A DNA stretch of 64,000 nucleotides, taken from NCBI RefSeq assembly GCF_026914265.1, contig NC_069136.1, positions 35,739,406-35,803,405 of the forward strand, read 5' to 3'. The notes beneath the pieces are model-generated. The model ran no database searches, was not told where the DNA came from, and was given only the letters and a program-made list of their open reading frames with translations. The DNA comes from Mya arenaria. Taxonomy: Eukaryota > Mollusca > Bivalvia > Myida > Myidae. Shown here in pieces: positions 1 through 11,429 of the stretch. Numbering within the stretch: the first letter of the stretch is position 1; every line of letters begins with the position of its first letter. The translations under genes were made by a program, and so were the position numbers.

Positions 1-252
1 CTGTGGTCACCTTTAATGAGTGAAAAATCATGTTCAAAGTTTATAGTTTAGAGATGTTTACTTTTCATACACTGGAGCATGACAGTCTGTGGTCACCTTT
101 AATGAGTGAAAAATCATGTTCAAAGTTTATAGTTTAGAGATGTTTACTTTTAATACACTGGAGCATGACAGTCTGTGGTCACCTTTAATGAGTGAAAAAT
201 CATGTTCATAGTTTATAGTTTAGAGATGTTTACTTTTCATACACTGGAGCAT
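1..252. repeat. Tandem repeat, 86 bp unit, about three copies at the window edge
   Basis: The unit beginning ctgtggtcacctttaatgag recurs at 1, 87 and 173 with only a few base changes. The third copy ends near 252. The array may extend left beyond the window. No coding potential is seen. Confidence 0.9.
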
Positions 253-1130
253 TCATAGTGTTGCCTGTTATATCATTCCATCACCAAGAATTACCAAACT
301 TGCTAGCTCTTGACCTGGGTGGTGTGGAATCAAGCTTGGTCACAGAACAGGATGGAATCTTCACTAAATCGAACGAGGATCTAGTTATCACCTAGGATTA
401 CCAAACTTAGTGTGAGGATGCATATATTGAATGCAGCGTTCCACTTTCATCAGTTTCATGTCCTTCTGACGTTGACCTTTACATTTGATCTTCATTATTT
501 AGAGTAATATTCTTGATGAAAATTCACTTTAAAACACACAAAAATCTATCTTTGTCTGTTAGAGGACATTACCTATCTGTCATTGATGTGACAGATTGAT
601 GCATTATTTGATGTGAAAGTGGCGTACTTTACCTATTATAAAAGTCATTTGAATTCAATTTGAGAATTTTATTTCTCATAGTTCCTGCCCACAACTGTCA
701 ATCATTATGTGAACCACCAGCCGCGTTTCACAATTTTACTTTAAAGGTACCAGTATGAAACAAGAGCAGCAATGTGCCAATCAACCTCTTGTGTACTTTT
801 TAATTGGCCAATTGTAAAGCACGCAACGGTTCGTAAACTAATTTACAATCTGGGGTGGGAATCATGAGGCATTAAAATCCTCACACTTTATTCATTTTGG
901 TGTAATTAGGGACCCCCACACATCAATGTGGGAGCCCTATAGTAATCACCCTGTTTGTCTGTCCGTCCATTCGTTTTTTGTTTTTCTTCCATAACTTCAG
1001 TATTTCTTAACACATTATCCCCTATGCTATATTTAGATTCCGACGTCATTTTTATATTTTTAGCTAACCAAAAATAATCTTGAAGGCAAAGTATCGGTTT
1101 ATCTCAATGGTTTTAAAGGCATTATGGGAT
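253..1130. other. Gene-free interval
   Basis: No convincing open frame or splice pattern is seen. The stretch from about 905 to 1130 (gggacccccacacatc, then a cattatcccctatgctatat motif) has a diverged relative at about 5300-5520, so at least this part is interspersed repeat. Confidence 0.5.
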
Positions 1131-1165
1131 ATAGAGCATTTGCTCCTAAGGAGCAAATGCTCTAT
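1131..1165. repeat. Perfect palindrome, 17 bp arms
   Basis: The arms around gcatttgctcct and aggagcaaatgc pair perfectly over 17 bp with a single central base. A diverged version (gagcatttgctccttacg) lies near 5437 in the related repeat, so the hairpin belongs to a dispersed element. Confidence 0.85.
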
Positions 1166-1224
1166 TTCTCACAATTTCTTCAAACATCCGCCACAATAAT
1201 TGTGCAATAATGTGTCTCTAGGAG

Positions 1225-1700
1225 ATAATGAGTAAATGGAATTTGATAAAACTTCATACAATAGTAAAGCTCAATGGGAAGAAATGCAGTGTACAAGAAC
1301 CATAGCTCTAATTTACCTAATTATGGAGTTATTGACCTTTGTTACTTTGTCTTGTCCGGAACATAACTTGAAAACTACTGTATGGAATTTCATAAAACAT
1401 CATACAATGGTAAAGTTCAATGATAGGAAGTGCAGTAATTTGCTTAATTACAGAGTTATTGCCCGTTGTTACTTTTTCTTGTCCAGAGCAAAACTTGGAA
1501 ACTACTGGATGGAATTTCATAATACTTCATACAATGTTAAAACTCAATGAGATGAAGTGCAGTGTACAAGAACCATAACTCTTAATTTGCTAATTATGGA
1601 GCTATTGTCCTTTGGTACTTTTACTTGTCTGGAGCATAACTTGAAAACTACTGGATGGAATTTCATATTTACTTCATACAATGGTAGAGCTCACTTGGTC
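1225..1700 (+). repeat. Diverged tandem units of a pearl-like bivalve repeat
   Basis: The phrase atggaattt(g/c)ataaaac recurs at about 1236, 1383, 1510 and 1657, giving units of 127-147 bp. Each unit carries ttgtcc(g/a)ga and acttgaaaactactg motifs. The same family occurs in the opposite orientation at 37.7-38.8 kb. Short open frames here are by-products of the repeat. Confidence 0.7.
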
Positions 1701-2255
1701 AGAGTTCTAGTTCAATTACATATTGTAGGAAAAAATCTACCTCTTTTACTAAAAATGATTTCATCTATAACGTTTTTGGTCATTACTTTTACCAGACGAT
1801 ATAGGTTTTTTTTCGTGTTTGAAAGATTGAATATTCATCAGCAGAATTACTTTTAAATCTTTGTCAGTACATATCTCCTATACTATATGGCCTACGATCA
1901 CCAAACTTGGCTTGTGGTTGCATTTTTGGATTGTGAAGTGTCATGTATCACTATCATTCTGACCTTGACCTTCACATTCTACCTTGATTTTCACACACCA
2001 ATTGAGTGGAGGCGTCCATGTACCATATATGCATGTCTACTAGTAGTTAAGTTTTAAATATACTTTAGTTAAATACAAGGAGTACAGGAATACTCGCATT
2101 TTATTATACCAGGCTTTAAAAATTGCTTTTGCCAAATTCCAGCTACAGCTGTCTGCATTCTTTTTACATGCTCTTGGTGACACCTTCCCTAATTGACCAC
2201 TACCTATCTAAGACAGGTAGTTGTATTAAAGAGTTGTTTTGCTGAATACACTCAA
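1701..2255. other. Gene-free interval
   Basis: Only AT-rich sequence and fragments of dispersed repeats (for example cctacgatcaccaaacttgg near 1890) are seen. Confidence 0.4.
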
Positions 2256-2875
2256 CAAAACTCCTAATCGGTAACCTAGGTAATCTTCTAATATTCCCTT
2301 CCCTGTACAATAAGCTTAATTACAAATTAGATTTATGAAAAGACCATTATCTCGTACACATGCTGTGAAAACTTGGTTCACGTACTACGCTTCATCAAAA
2401 AGATACAGTGTCTCAAATGACAACACTATCAATAATAAAAGTCACAAAATCTAACATAGCGTTTAAAGGAAGAAAAATAAAAATACCACCCTTTGTCACT
2501 TTAAAATGATATTACATGACATGTGAGACTGATACACAGTCACCAATGGCTTAATAAGTTAAAAAAAATGTTCAACTTTAACATTACCTTCTATGTGAAA
2601 CAGAGACTGTGTCAAAAGATTTTAAAAATACAAAATCAATGAAAAATGTGATTCCCTATGGAATTTGCATTGTAATTTCTTTTCCTTGTGACTTTTGGAT
2701 TAGGAGTAATCACATATGAACTGTGTTTTCTCTGCCGTTTAAGCTTCGATTTAGCTGAAATTTTCTAAGAATATTGCCACGAGATGGGGAAAATAGAATA
2801 CTGAACTGTATATTGTTGACACTTTATGCATTTTTCAGGAAAGTTACTTTACTAAGTGACCGATTAGGAGTTTTG
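2256..2875. mobile_element. Non-autonomous DNA transposon-like element with inverted ends
   Basis: caaaactcctaatcggt at 2256-2272 is the exact reverse complement of 2859-2875, and similarity continues inward for about 7 more bases with mismatches. The 620 bp interior has no recognised protein. No target-site duplication could be assigned, so the superfamily is unknown. Confidence 0.6.
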
Positions 2876-3061
2876 CCAAGTTTACATCAGCTGAGACAAT
2901 TTTCAAGTTGGTGGCATTACTTTGGGTACAATTTCTGCCATTTAACACTTAAAAAAGTACCCTCCATTCAATGCATGACTTATTGTCACATGTTCAAACT
3001 TCTGTTGCTAATGCATGTTGCTAACTTAATGCATTTTAACACAATTGTGCCCTTCATATAT

Positions 3062-3640
3062 TTTTTTGCCCCCATCTCTTAGGGAGGGGGGCCATACAGA
3101 TTTGCCTCTGTCCATCCAAAATATTTGTTTCGTGCATAACTCTAAAAGCACTCATACTTCAGACTTGAAACTTCATGGATATTATTCTGGGTGTGAATTT
3201 GTTCACCTTGGTATTTTCATCCAACCACATTTAACATTGACAGTCAAGTCAGAGTTATGGGCCTTGATTTAGTGAAAAAGTGGAATTTTCACCTTGTTTC
3301 ACATGTTACTCTGAAACTATTAGTGCTAGAATGATATAACTTCATGGCCATATTATTCAGGGTGTGAACTTGTGCACCTAGGTATTTTCATCCAACCACA
3401 TTTAACATTGACGAGTTATGGGCCTTGGTTTAGTAAAAAAGTGGAATTTTAATAACTCAAACTATTAGTGCTAGAATGATAAAACCTAAGTTATATATTT
3501 ATATCAGCCGGTAAACTTGTGCAATGGGATATTTTCATACAACCATATTTTGATATTAACAGAGTTCTGGGCCTTGATGTGTTTGTGACCAAATGGTAAA
3601 TGGGGGCATCTGTGTGCTATAGATACATTTCTAGTTCCAT
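3062..3640. repeat. Interspersed repeat with internal tandem units
   Basis: A unit containing ggtattttcatccaaccaca, ttatgggccttg and actattagtgctagaatgat repeats about three times. The ends (ttttgcccccatc and aatgggggcatc) are near-complementary, suggesting an element rather than a simple satellite. Confidence 0.6.
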
Positions 3641-3728
3641 TTGGTACCAAATGAAAGTTGTGGGACTGCTGCAAGCATCTGAAATTTTCCATGTGAACTT
3701 TATTTCATGTACATTCACTTGTGTTTTT

Positions 3729-4256
3729 AGCTCACCTGAGTATACAGGTGAGGTATTGTGATCGGTCTCTGTCTACCAAAACTGTTCAAAGAATTCTGAT
3801 ATGTCAAAAATATCGCCACCAGGGTCGTCGCCAGTTTTCCTTATACACTATATAGAAAACTTTGAAAATCTTCATCTCCAAAACTACTGGTCCAATTACA
3901 AAATTATTTCACAGAAATGATCCTTGGGTGGACCTCTACCAAATTTGTTCAAAGAATTTTGATATGTCCAAAAACATGGCCGCCAGGGGCGGGGCCAGTT
4001 TTCCTTATACGGCTATATAGAAAACTTCGAAAATCTAATCGAAAACTACTGGTCTGATTTCAAAATAATTTCATAGTAATTATCCTTTGGTGTACCTTTA
4101 CCAAAGTTGTTCAAACAATGATGATATCTCAAAAAACATGGCAACTAGAAGCGGCCAGTTTTTTTCTTATATACCTATATCATAAAGATTTTTGTGCTGT
4201 TTCTTTTGTTGCCCTTTTATCAGGTGAGCGATATAGGACCATTATGGTCCTCTTGT
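3729..4256. mobile_element. Interspersed bivalve element with GGTGAGC ends
   Basis: It begins agctcacctgagtatacag and ends caggtgagcgatataggacc followed by attatggtcctcttgtt. Inside, two to three diverged units repeat aaaactactggtc and ttgttcaaa. Related ends occur in the element at 29,485-30,404. No coding content is seen. Confidence 0.65.
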
Positions 4257-4453
4257 TAAATGTTTGGTAAGTTCACTTGTGCCATATTGCAATTCTGACA
4301 TTATATGTAAATTTACTTATCTTCCATGTTTTTGATATGTCTTTTGCATATTATGTTGCCTATGATTTATTTCTACGGCTTGAGTAAACTTTCAACTGTT
4401 TTTAAATATTGTGTATACTTCACTTGTGCCATAGTGAAATGGTATCAAACATA

Positions 4454-5088
4454 CACTCAGTCAAAGTTCTAACCGATCACTATTTAAACTCGATTCTTTT
4501 AAAAACTATATTTCTGTGCTGTCTGAAAAATTAGACATACATTAATATACCTACTTAGCGTAAGCGTGTAATATCCGATAGTGGATTCGTGTGTATGGGC
4601 GCTGTGGCGAGTGGTAAGAATGAATTTCATTTTTTCGCACATTTTCATTAATTTCATTTTGTGATACAAAATATAATAATTCAGCCATACAATCGATGTC
4701 ATGGCTGAATAATTCTATTTTGTATCACAAAATTCATTTATGAGTAATTGATGCTTTTACATATCATACGGAGCAACGTACCTGTCTCACAAAAGTGCCG
4801 GTATTCGCATACCAACAGCCATGGAATGATTCTTGATGGACAGTCGCCCCATGTTTAGTTTTTTTTTATTTATGGCGGTCGACATGTAATGTAAAGCCGC
4901 AGTTGGGTGTTCGAACCATCGAGTTGACAGGTTCCACATGCGAAAGAATGAAATATAGCCATACCGCTCATCACAGCACCCACATACACGAATCCACTAT
5001 CGGATTTTACATGCCAATGCTAAATAGGTATAGTAATGTATGTCTAGTTTCAGTTTAAGAAGTGATCGGTTAGAACTTTGACTGAGTG
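4454..5088. mobile_element. Mariner/Tc1-like MITE with TA target duplication
   Basis: The ends cactcagtcaaagttctaac and its reverse complement at 5069-5088 form long inverted repeats that continue with mismatches. Both ends are flanked by TA (4452-4453 and 5089-5090), as in Tc1/mariner insertions. A second palindrome (gtgatacaaaat...attttgtatcac, about 4655-4735) lies inside. There is no transposase. Confidence 0.8.
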
Positions 5089-5090
5089 TA

Positions 5091-6022
5091 TGTCATTTCA
5101 CATATCTTACAAACTATTGATATGTCATTTGCTTATTATGTTGCCTATGATTTCTTTCTATGTTATGACTAAACTTTTACTATACTGTACATATCGTTGT
5201 CTGTTTATCTTTGTTTCATTCAACTTAGATATTTTTTCAAGCCAATTTTTTTTTGCTAACCTTAAATTAATATAACAGGAATACAACTGCTTTCATAGTA
5301 CATCGTTTACCCATTACCCGATATGCTATATTTGGATGATGACATTATTTTCTACACTTGGTTATAAATTTTTGAAATGCTTTGCAAAAGAAAAATTGAA
5401 TTTCTAACAGTTTTGTAAACCTTTTTAAAAAAGTGAGCATTTGCTCCTTACGAAGAACATGCTCCATTTTTAACATTTCTCGGATGCATCAAAATGTGTC
5501 TTATCAGATAATGGGTTAATAGTGTCGCGGGTTAGTGTTAGTACACATAATTAATGGCAACATATCAAAGCCAAGATCATCCTTCAAAGTCAAAGGTCAA
5601 ATTTAAGGTTAATCAAGATGTTAATAGGCCATATTGCATACAGGCAGCAAATTGTTTTACAAACAGTGTTTTATGTGAAACATGAGACATACTATTTTAC
5701 AAAACTGATAATGTACAACATAAACCTTGTACTTGTATTACTTTTACACCATCTTGTATGTACAATCTCATTCTAACCAGTATTTCAAGCAGATTCTATG
5801 CCAATCTAGTCATTTTTTTTTTTCTTCATCTCATATCTTCAAAGGCTTAGAAAAAATAACCCCTTCACTCCCAGGCCAAGTGTGCACATGAAAACTATTA
5901 TATTTACTTCCAACTTAAAACACTTCCCCAACCTTTGGTAATAAAATCTATGGATTGAATTTCAAACAGTTTGGATCTAGATGAAACTTTAGTTACTAAG
6001 TGTCTTGTACAGGCTCAAGCCA
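5091..6022. other. Gene-free interval
   Basis: Nothing coding is recognised. About 5300-5520 resembles 1005-1225, including a degraded copy of the gcatttgctcct hairpin, so it is dispersed repeat. The rest is AT-rich unique-looking sequence. Confidence 0.4.
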
Positions 6023-6247
6023 TATTCATAAAGCTCCTAAGGAAAATCTTAAACTTAAGTGAACATTTCCATTGCAGATTTCTCACTTTTTTACCCATAA
6101 TACTTCAATGAAACTTTGCATTCATATGCAAACTATGTTTTTCATAAGCAAGAAAAGTTTCTTTGACGTTTGCTTAAAAATAAATTGGAAATCCGCATCT
6201 GAAATGTTCACTTAAGTTTAAGATTTTCCTTAGGAGCTTTATGAATA
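6023..6247. mobile_element. Palindromic MITE with 47 bp perfect inverted repeats
   Basis: tattcataaagctcctaagg and the following 27 bases (6023-6069) are exactly complementary to 6201-6247. The 131 bp interior is AT-rich. Perfect arms imply a fairly recent insertion or conversion. A looser relative sits at 21.2-21.5 kb. Confidence 0.85.
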
Positions 6248-6935
6248 CGGCCCCTGAGCTACTGTGTGCCATTTAGGCCAGTAAACAGGTTAAATATTCA
6301 CTATTTTGTTACCTCTGATTTTTTACCAAATCATACTTAATGTGCAATGTATCTATTTTCTTGATAAAAATAAAAGAAAAGTCCACATTTTTTTTTGTCA
6401 CTATAACCACTTCATCAACGTCAAGGTCACACTGATTTCAACTGTTTTATGCAAGACTTGTAACTGCAAGTGATTTTACATCCGACAATTGTATACAGCT
6501 GTTTGTCTCCCTCCAAGTGTGACCTTGACCTTATAGGTAGGGACCTGGATCTTGTATATGTCACATCATCTTCATGTGCTGAACAACTGTGTATAGTTCT
6601 TTCAAACCATGACAATATTACATGTCTCATGTCTGCTAAAAATCTAGAACCTTTCGTCAAATATTTACAAAACTTTTGTTTACTCATGTAAGCTTCATTT
6701 AGCAATGCATCTGCAAGAAACTACTCTTGGCAACTCTCAGGACCTTCAGTCCTTTGATTTTTTGTTGAATTTGAAGTTCATGAACTTAACTGAATTTTAA
6801 ATGGGAAAATAATTTATTCTCAGCTAGATTACTGAATTAGTAAGTGTACTGAATTAGTAAGTGAACTGAACTTAATAGTCAGGTTTGTGAAATCTGGTTG
6901 AAAAATTGAAAAAACAAACATTTTCAGTGAAAAGA
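6248..6935. other. Gene-free interval
   Basis: Overlapping short frames lie on both strands at 6427-6705, but neither shows a known domain or a splice context. Phrases such as gtgaccttgaccttata are typical of dispersed bivalve repeats. Confidence 0.4.
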
Positions 6936-7723
6936 TATCCCCCGCCAACGATGGCTTGTTTGTGCTTGATGGCTTGTTTGTGCTTGAAGGTTAAAAAAAA
7001 TCTCAGAAAAAATAAGATAAGCACATTGGTTTTACTGAGAAACGGCTGCAAACAATGATTTTTTAATAAATCAAGGGCAATAACTCTAAGGAAAATTGAC
7101 CAATCCAAAAGAAAAATAGACAGGCATCATCACAGTATGTTGGTTCTTATTTATTCCAAGTGTCATGAAATTCTACCAGCTAGTTGCATAGAAAAGGCTG
7201 CAAACATAGATCTTTTAATAAATCAAGGGCAAATAACTCACATAGAAATTACACAATCCAAAATATAAATAAACAGGCATCATCGCAGTATGTTGGTTCA
7301 TATTTATTTCAAGTTTCAAAAATTTCTACCAACTAGTTACTGAGAAATGGCTGTAAATGAGGGTTTTCAAAAATTCAAGGGCAATAACTCCAAGTACAAT
7401 TGACCAATCCAAAAAAAAAATGAACAGGCATCATCCCAGTATAGTAATTCATATTTATTTTAAGGTTCATGAAATTCTGCCAGCTAGTGACTGAGAAATG
7501 GCTGTGAATGTGCATTTTTCAAAAAATCAAGGGCAATAACTCCAAGGACAATTGACCATTCAATTTTTTTTGGACGGGCATCATTCCAGTATAGTTGTTC
7601 ATATTTATTTTCAGTGTCATGATATTCTACCGGCTAGTTACTGAGAAAACGCAGGTGACGGACGGACGGACGGACGGACAACGCCATTTCAATATCCCCT
7701 CCCTATTTCATAGGCGGGGGATA
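6936..7723 (+). mobile_element. Pearl/HINE-like element with tandem core units and ACGG microsatellite
   Basis: The element starts tatcccccgcc and ends ggcgggggata (inverted). Inside, units of about 140-155 bp repeat caagggcaataactc, caggcatcatc and actgagaaatggctg four to five times. The last unit runs into gacggacggacggacgg near 7656. Core repeats followed by an ACGG microsatellite are known from bivalve pearl elements and related non-autonomous Helitron-like elements. Confidence 0.75.
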
Positions 7724-7748
7724 ATAAATACAACATTGTTTATTTCAG

Positions 7749-8030
7749 GGGGAATGATTTTCGTAAAGATTTCAGAAGGATTGGGTCAGATCTCCTGGCA
7801 AGGTTTACAGACATTCCTGTCATGGTATTCACAGCTACAGCTTCCCCTGATGCACAGACAAAAATCTGCAAGAGTCTTCAACTAAAGAATCCAAAAATAG
7901 TGTCTATGAACCCTGACAGAACAAACATAAAGTACATAAATATAGAAAGACCTCCGTCCTCAAACACTCAGGATCATTTAGACCAGATCCTTGAACCTAT
8001 GGTAAACCAGCTTCTAGAAGAAAAACATAA
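7749..8030 (+). pseudogene. Orphan internal exon of a RecQ-like DNA helicase
   Basis: A tatttcag acceptor precedes an open frame reading GNDFRKDFRRIGSDLLARFT, then PVMVFTATASPDAQ, and a gtatac donor follows at 8031. The WG.DFR.DF context and the TATA-type motif III match superfamily 2 RecQ helicases, in the region between motifs II and IV. No other helicase exon (Walker A, DEAH box, helicase C-terminal domain, RQC) is seen nearby, so this is about 93 residues of a roughly 600-residue or larger protein. It lies directly between two copies of the same repeat end. It could be a stranded exon, a gene fragment moved with repeats, or part of a gene with very long introns; a fragment is most likely. 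Confidence 0.65.
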
Positions 8031-8046
8031 GTATACACTAACTATA

Positions 8047-8204
8047 AGTTTCATGAAATTATACCGGCTAGTTACTGAGAAAACGCAGGTGACGGACGGA
8101 CGGACGGAAGGAAGGACGGACGGAAGGAAAGACGGACGGACGGACGGACAACGCCATTTCAATATCCCCCTTCCTATTTCATAGGCGGGGGATAAAAAAT
8201 CAAA
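8047..8204 (+). repeat. Second copy of the pearl-like element end
   Basis: tttcatgaaattataccggc, then actgagaaaacgcaggtgac, a (gacg)n run with ggaagg variants, acgccatttcaatatcccc and ataggcgggggata repeat the 3-prime end of the element at 6936-7723. The open frame from the helicase exon runs into this repeat by chance. Confidence 0.8.
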
Positions 8205-8700
8205 AGTTAATTGTACATATTGTCTTTCTGAACTTGATGGTACTACAACACATAAAACTTACAACACATTGCTTGCTGTTAATTGGAATTTTGTTGAAAA
8301 AGAACAATGTGACTCGGGATTATTGTTGAGTGGAAGTACGATGAAATGAAAGTGAATAGAATGGCAACTGACAGAGAAAAATTAAAAGATTCTTCACAGA
8401 CAACAAACTTAAGAGCAGTTCCCGCAAAGGAAAAAGAAGTGCAAAAAAGTGGAGATTTTCCTGGGAAAGCTTTGGATAGCAATATTTTCCAGGAGTTGTC
8501 CGAGGCAGTTGTAAAGCATAAAGCACCATCTATGATGTGAACACCTTTATCAAAAAATTGAAAACATACAAAAAATACTGAGATGTTGAACACTTTAAAT
8601 ATAACTATTTTGTTTAACGGGTGCACACTACATACATGTACACCTTGGTTTAAACAGTTCTGTTTTTTTGTGTTGAAACTTTCCTGTTCATCTTTCCTGT
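8205..8700. other. Interval with unassigned small frames
   Basis: A 64-residue plus-strand frame (8346-8540, starting MKVNRMATDREKLKDSSQTT) and a 147-residue minus-strand frame (8279-8722) overlap. Neither resembles a known family. The plus frame is lysine-rich and could be a terminal exon, but no convincing acceptor pairs with it. Confidence 0.25.
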
Positions 8701-9049
8701 TAATTTGCTTACAATCTATCAATAGTTTTACTTTGGTATTCCACTGAATTTTTAACTACAGAACATACATACATGTGTATTGCATAACATTCATAAGTTC
8801 CAATTATTGAGTCTTGTTATGATTGTAATAGTACACTTAAATTATGCTTTTAACGAATCTATATCAAAAGTAACTTACATTTAGTAGTTCATCATTTCAG
8901 CTTTACATATTTGTCGACATGTCCTTTAGTATTAGTTTCGCGTTTGTTTATGTTATTATAATGCCCCTTACATGTTCTTTAAAAAAAGATACATGCAAAA
9001 GATATATTTATTGTTAAAAACTTATGAATTATTTTATATTCATTAAGGT
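8701..9049 (+). repeat. Duplicated block, copy 1 (partner at 14,797)
   Basis: The run from ttaatttgcttacaatct through ttggtattccactgaatttt, gtccaattattgagtc-like sequence and gccccttacatgttcttt recurs at 14,797-15,138 in the same order with scattered changes. It looks like duplicated non-coding, perhaps 3-prime untranslated, sequence. Confidence 0.8.
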
Positions 9050-10018
9050 TTAGCCATGTAATACAAATCGGGAAACATTGGGTAACATCGACATATATCG
9101 CCACTCGCCGTAACAGATCGTGACGAACATCGGCCATATTCGGCCTGTACTGGATGTTACTATTTTTAGAAACTCGGTGATGTTTTTCTCTTGAATATAC
9201 GTTTAAAATAAGTACACACTAAAAGTGCACGCTGATACATCTAACGATTTAAGTCATTACTGTAAAACATGGATTATAAGTGCATTATACGCGTAAGAGA
9301 AGATTTTCTGTCGAAAAAACGAACTGTCAACAATCAGCATGGAACTGGGATATTCTGATTTATGATGAGATATTCATATCAAAGGGCTATGAATGTAAGT
9401 ATCCTTGAGCAGTTTTATACATTGATGTGTTCAAAAACGTTTGTTTTTTAATTTATCGTTGGAATTCTTAAATCATTTTTAGTAGCTAAATGTTAAGAAA
9501 GCATGTTCATGTTTTTACATGTACTTATATATGTACATGTTACATATTTTACATGTACATTGTACATTATTTATGTATATGATATGAGTATGTAATCTTT
9601 AATTTGATTGTTTTATCTTATAAAAATATTAGACTTAAAATTATGTTTATAAATGATGACTGTTTTGGTACGTGCACAATCTTAACATACCATACTACAT
9701 GTAGATACCCATTTATTGTTTGCAAAATGCATATGTTTCAAAATTAACCTGTAAGAAAAAGTTGTTCGTGGTTTGAGGCTTGAAGCCATCACTGCTTGGA
9801 CACTAGCGAAACTCATTTGCTTGGTGTAGGTCACGTTAAAACCCCAGACTGTCGTGAATCATTATCAACCATACGCACAACAACTACACATTTATGCCTA
9901 CCACCCCTTACTCTTGGCTAAATCCGATATAAGTGCAGAATGTATAATTACTAGTAACTTGTGCATTTGTATTTTACAGTGGTAGTTTCTGCTGGATAAT
10001 AAGTCTAATTACTTTCAG
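9050..10018. other. Gene-free interval with a possible untranslated first exon
   Basis: A GC-richer patch at about 9065-9170 (acatcgacatatatcgccac) is followed by a possible donor near 9395 (atgaatgtaagtatcc). This would suit a 5-prime untranslated exon of a downstream plus-strand gene, but nothing proves it. Confidence 0.25.
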
Positions 10019-10161
10019 GCAGGAAAATGACTGAATATTACTTAGTCAACAACACTGGGTTATGAAGAATTACAGCCTGCATTAAATACTATGTTGGATC
10101 CTTGAGAGCGGATTTGACAGCCATGTCTATCCACAAGGCAGTCGCATCTGATAGAGATGAT
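10019..10161 (+). other. Candidate short exon
   Basis: actttcag precedes and gtgagt follows a 143 bp stretch. The only frame reaching the donor starts at an ATG at 10,123 and reads MSIHKAVASDRDD. It could be a first coding exon of a gene in this region, but its end phase does not fit the next candidate exon at 13,015. Confidence 0.3.
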
Positions 10162-10231
10162 GTGAGTATTTCATACAAAACATATTTGACTTGGTATTTG
10201 TTTTCATAAACACACAGTATTCAATAATCAA

Positions 10232-10279
10232 GTGGTGGTGGTGATGGTGATGGTGGTGATCAAGTGCTGGTGGTGGTTG

Positions 10280-10315
<36 letters not shown>
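10232..10315. repeat. GGT/GAT microsatellite
   Basis: Runs of ggt/ggtgat change to an uninterrupted (gat)n run ending near 10,315. It is a simple-sequence repeat in gene-free sequence. Confidence 0.9.
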
Positions 10316-10316
<1 letters not shown>

Positions 10317-10319
10317 TTT

Positions 10320-11411
10320 TCTTTATATATGCATGTATCTATCAGCTTGTTGTTGTTTTTTTAAATAATATTGAGAAATATTAAACTGCTTATATTTTAT
10401 TTTGTATATGTATGGCAGTATAATTATCTATACTAATTAGTTAGAAAGGCTTTAAAGTACAACTTTTTTCCTTTACAATACTAAACATTCTAGATGGGTG
10501 AAGTACCTGAAGGGGCATGAAAACCAAATCAGCATTGACTCAGCATTGAGTACTTATCATCTGTGCACACACTTCAAGTACAAATGCATGGAAACAGACC
10601 AAACTTCAAATGTTGAAGAGTGAAGAATTCTTGTGAAAAAATCTAAATGTTAGAATACCAATGACAAAATAAAACAGATGGACATTAAATTACCCACAGA
10701 GAGTGTTTAAATGTTATAATATTAAAATAACAGTTGATCTCCTGCATAACTCATGGAGTGGTTCCCACAGAGATGACGTAGCTCATCAATTATGTAGAAT
10801 CAGAACGAGGCTTATCAGTTATTGTAGACAACAGTCGGTAGAGCATAATTTTTCGATTTTTTCACAATTTTAAGAAGACAAAAATTTAAAAACTTATTAC
10901 GAAACGATTCGGGACAGTGTGTAATAGATGTCGATATAGAGAAAATATTTTTCACTCGGGTAAGAGGCGATATTTTTCAGGTTTTTTGTCAGTTCCTTTG
11001 TTCTGCGCAAGACCCATGTCTCCTTCTCTTGGATGCGATTTCGGAAGTCTAAATGACCTATTCCGGTGATATAATTCATGACGAATTATTGTCTGAATGA
11101 CAAAAATATACGTCCGAAGGACATAACTGTCTGAATGACATGCGATATTTTATCGGCTTAATATTGTTTTACTTGATAAAAATGCCGGGTTGAATGCCAT
11201 ATCGGATCTATTTTTAGAAAATGTACTATACGACGCATGATTGCATTTTAAAGTCGTAATTTCTTGCATTATGGGATTGTAATCTCATTATTGTCTGAAG
11301 GGCAACAATGTGATGAATTTCTCTCAATTTTGCTTGAAGAGCACCGTAACGGACTTTGTACGTTACTGAGAATTTCATTATATTACTTCGATCATTTCAT
11401 TTCTATTACAG
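10320..11411. other. Gene-free interval
   Basis: No gene is seen on either strand. Short frames such as 10,897-11,079 on the minus strand have no recognisable content. Confidence 0.35.
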
Positions 11412-11429
11412 GTTTCCTTACAAATAAGG

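Noticed and set aside
7822-8184. 120-residue gene reading from helicase into GRTDG repeats
   Set aside because: The helicase exon ends at a gtatac donor; the rest is read-through into the ACGG microsatellite.
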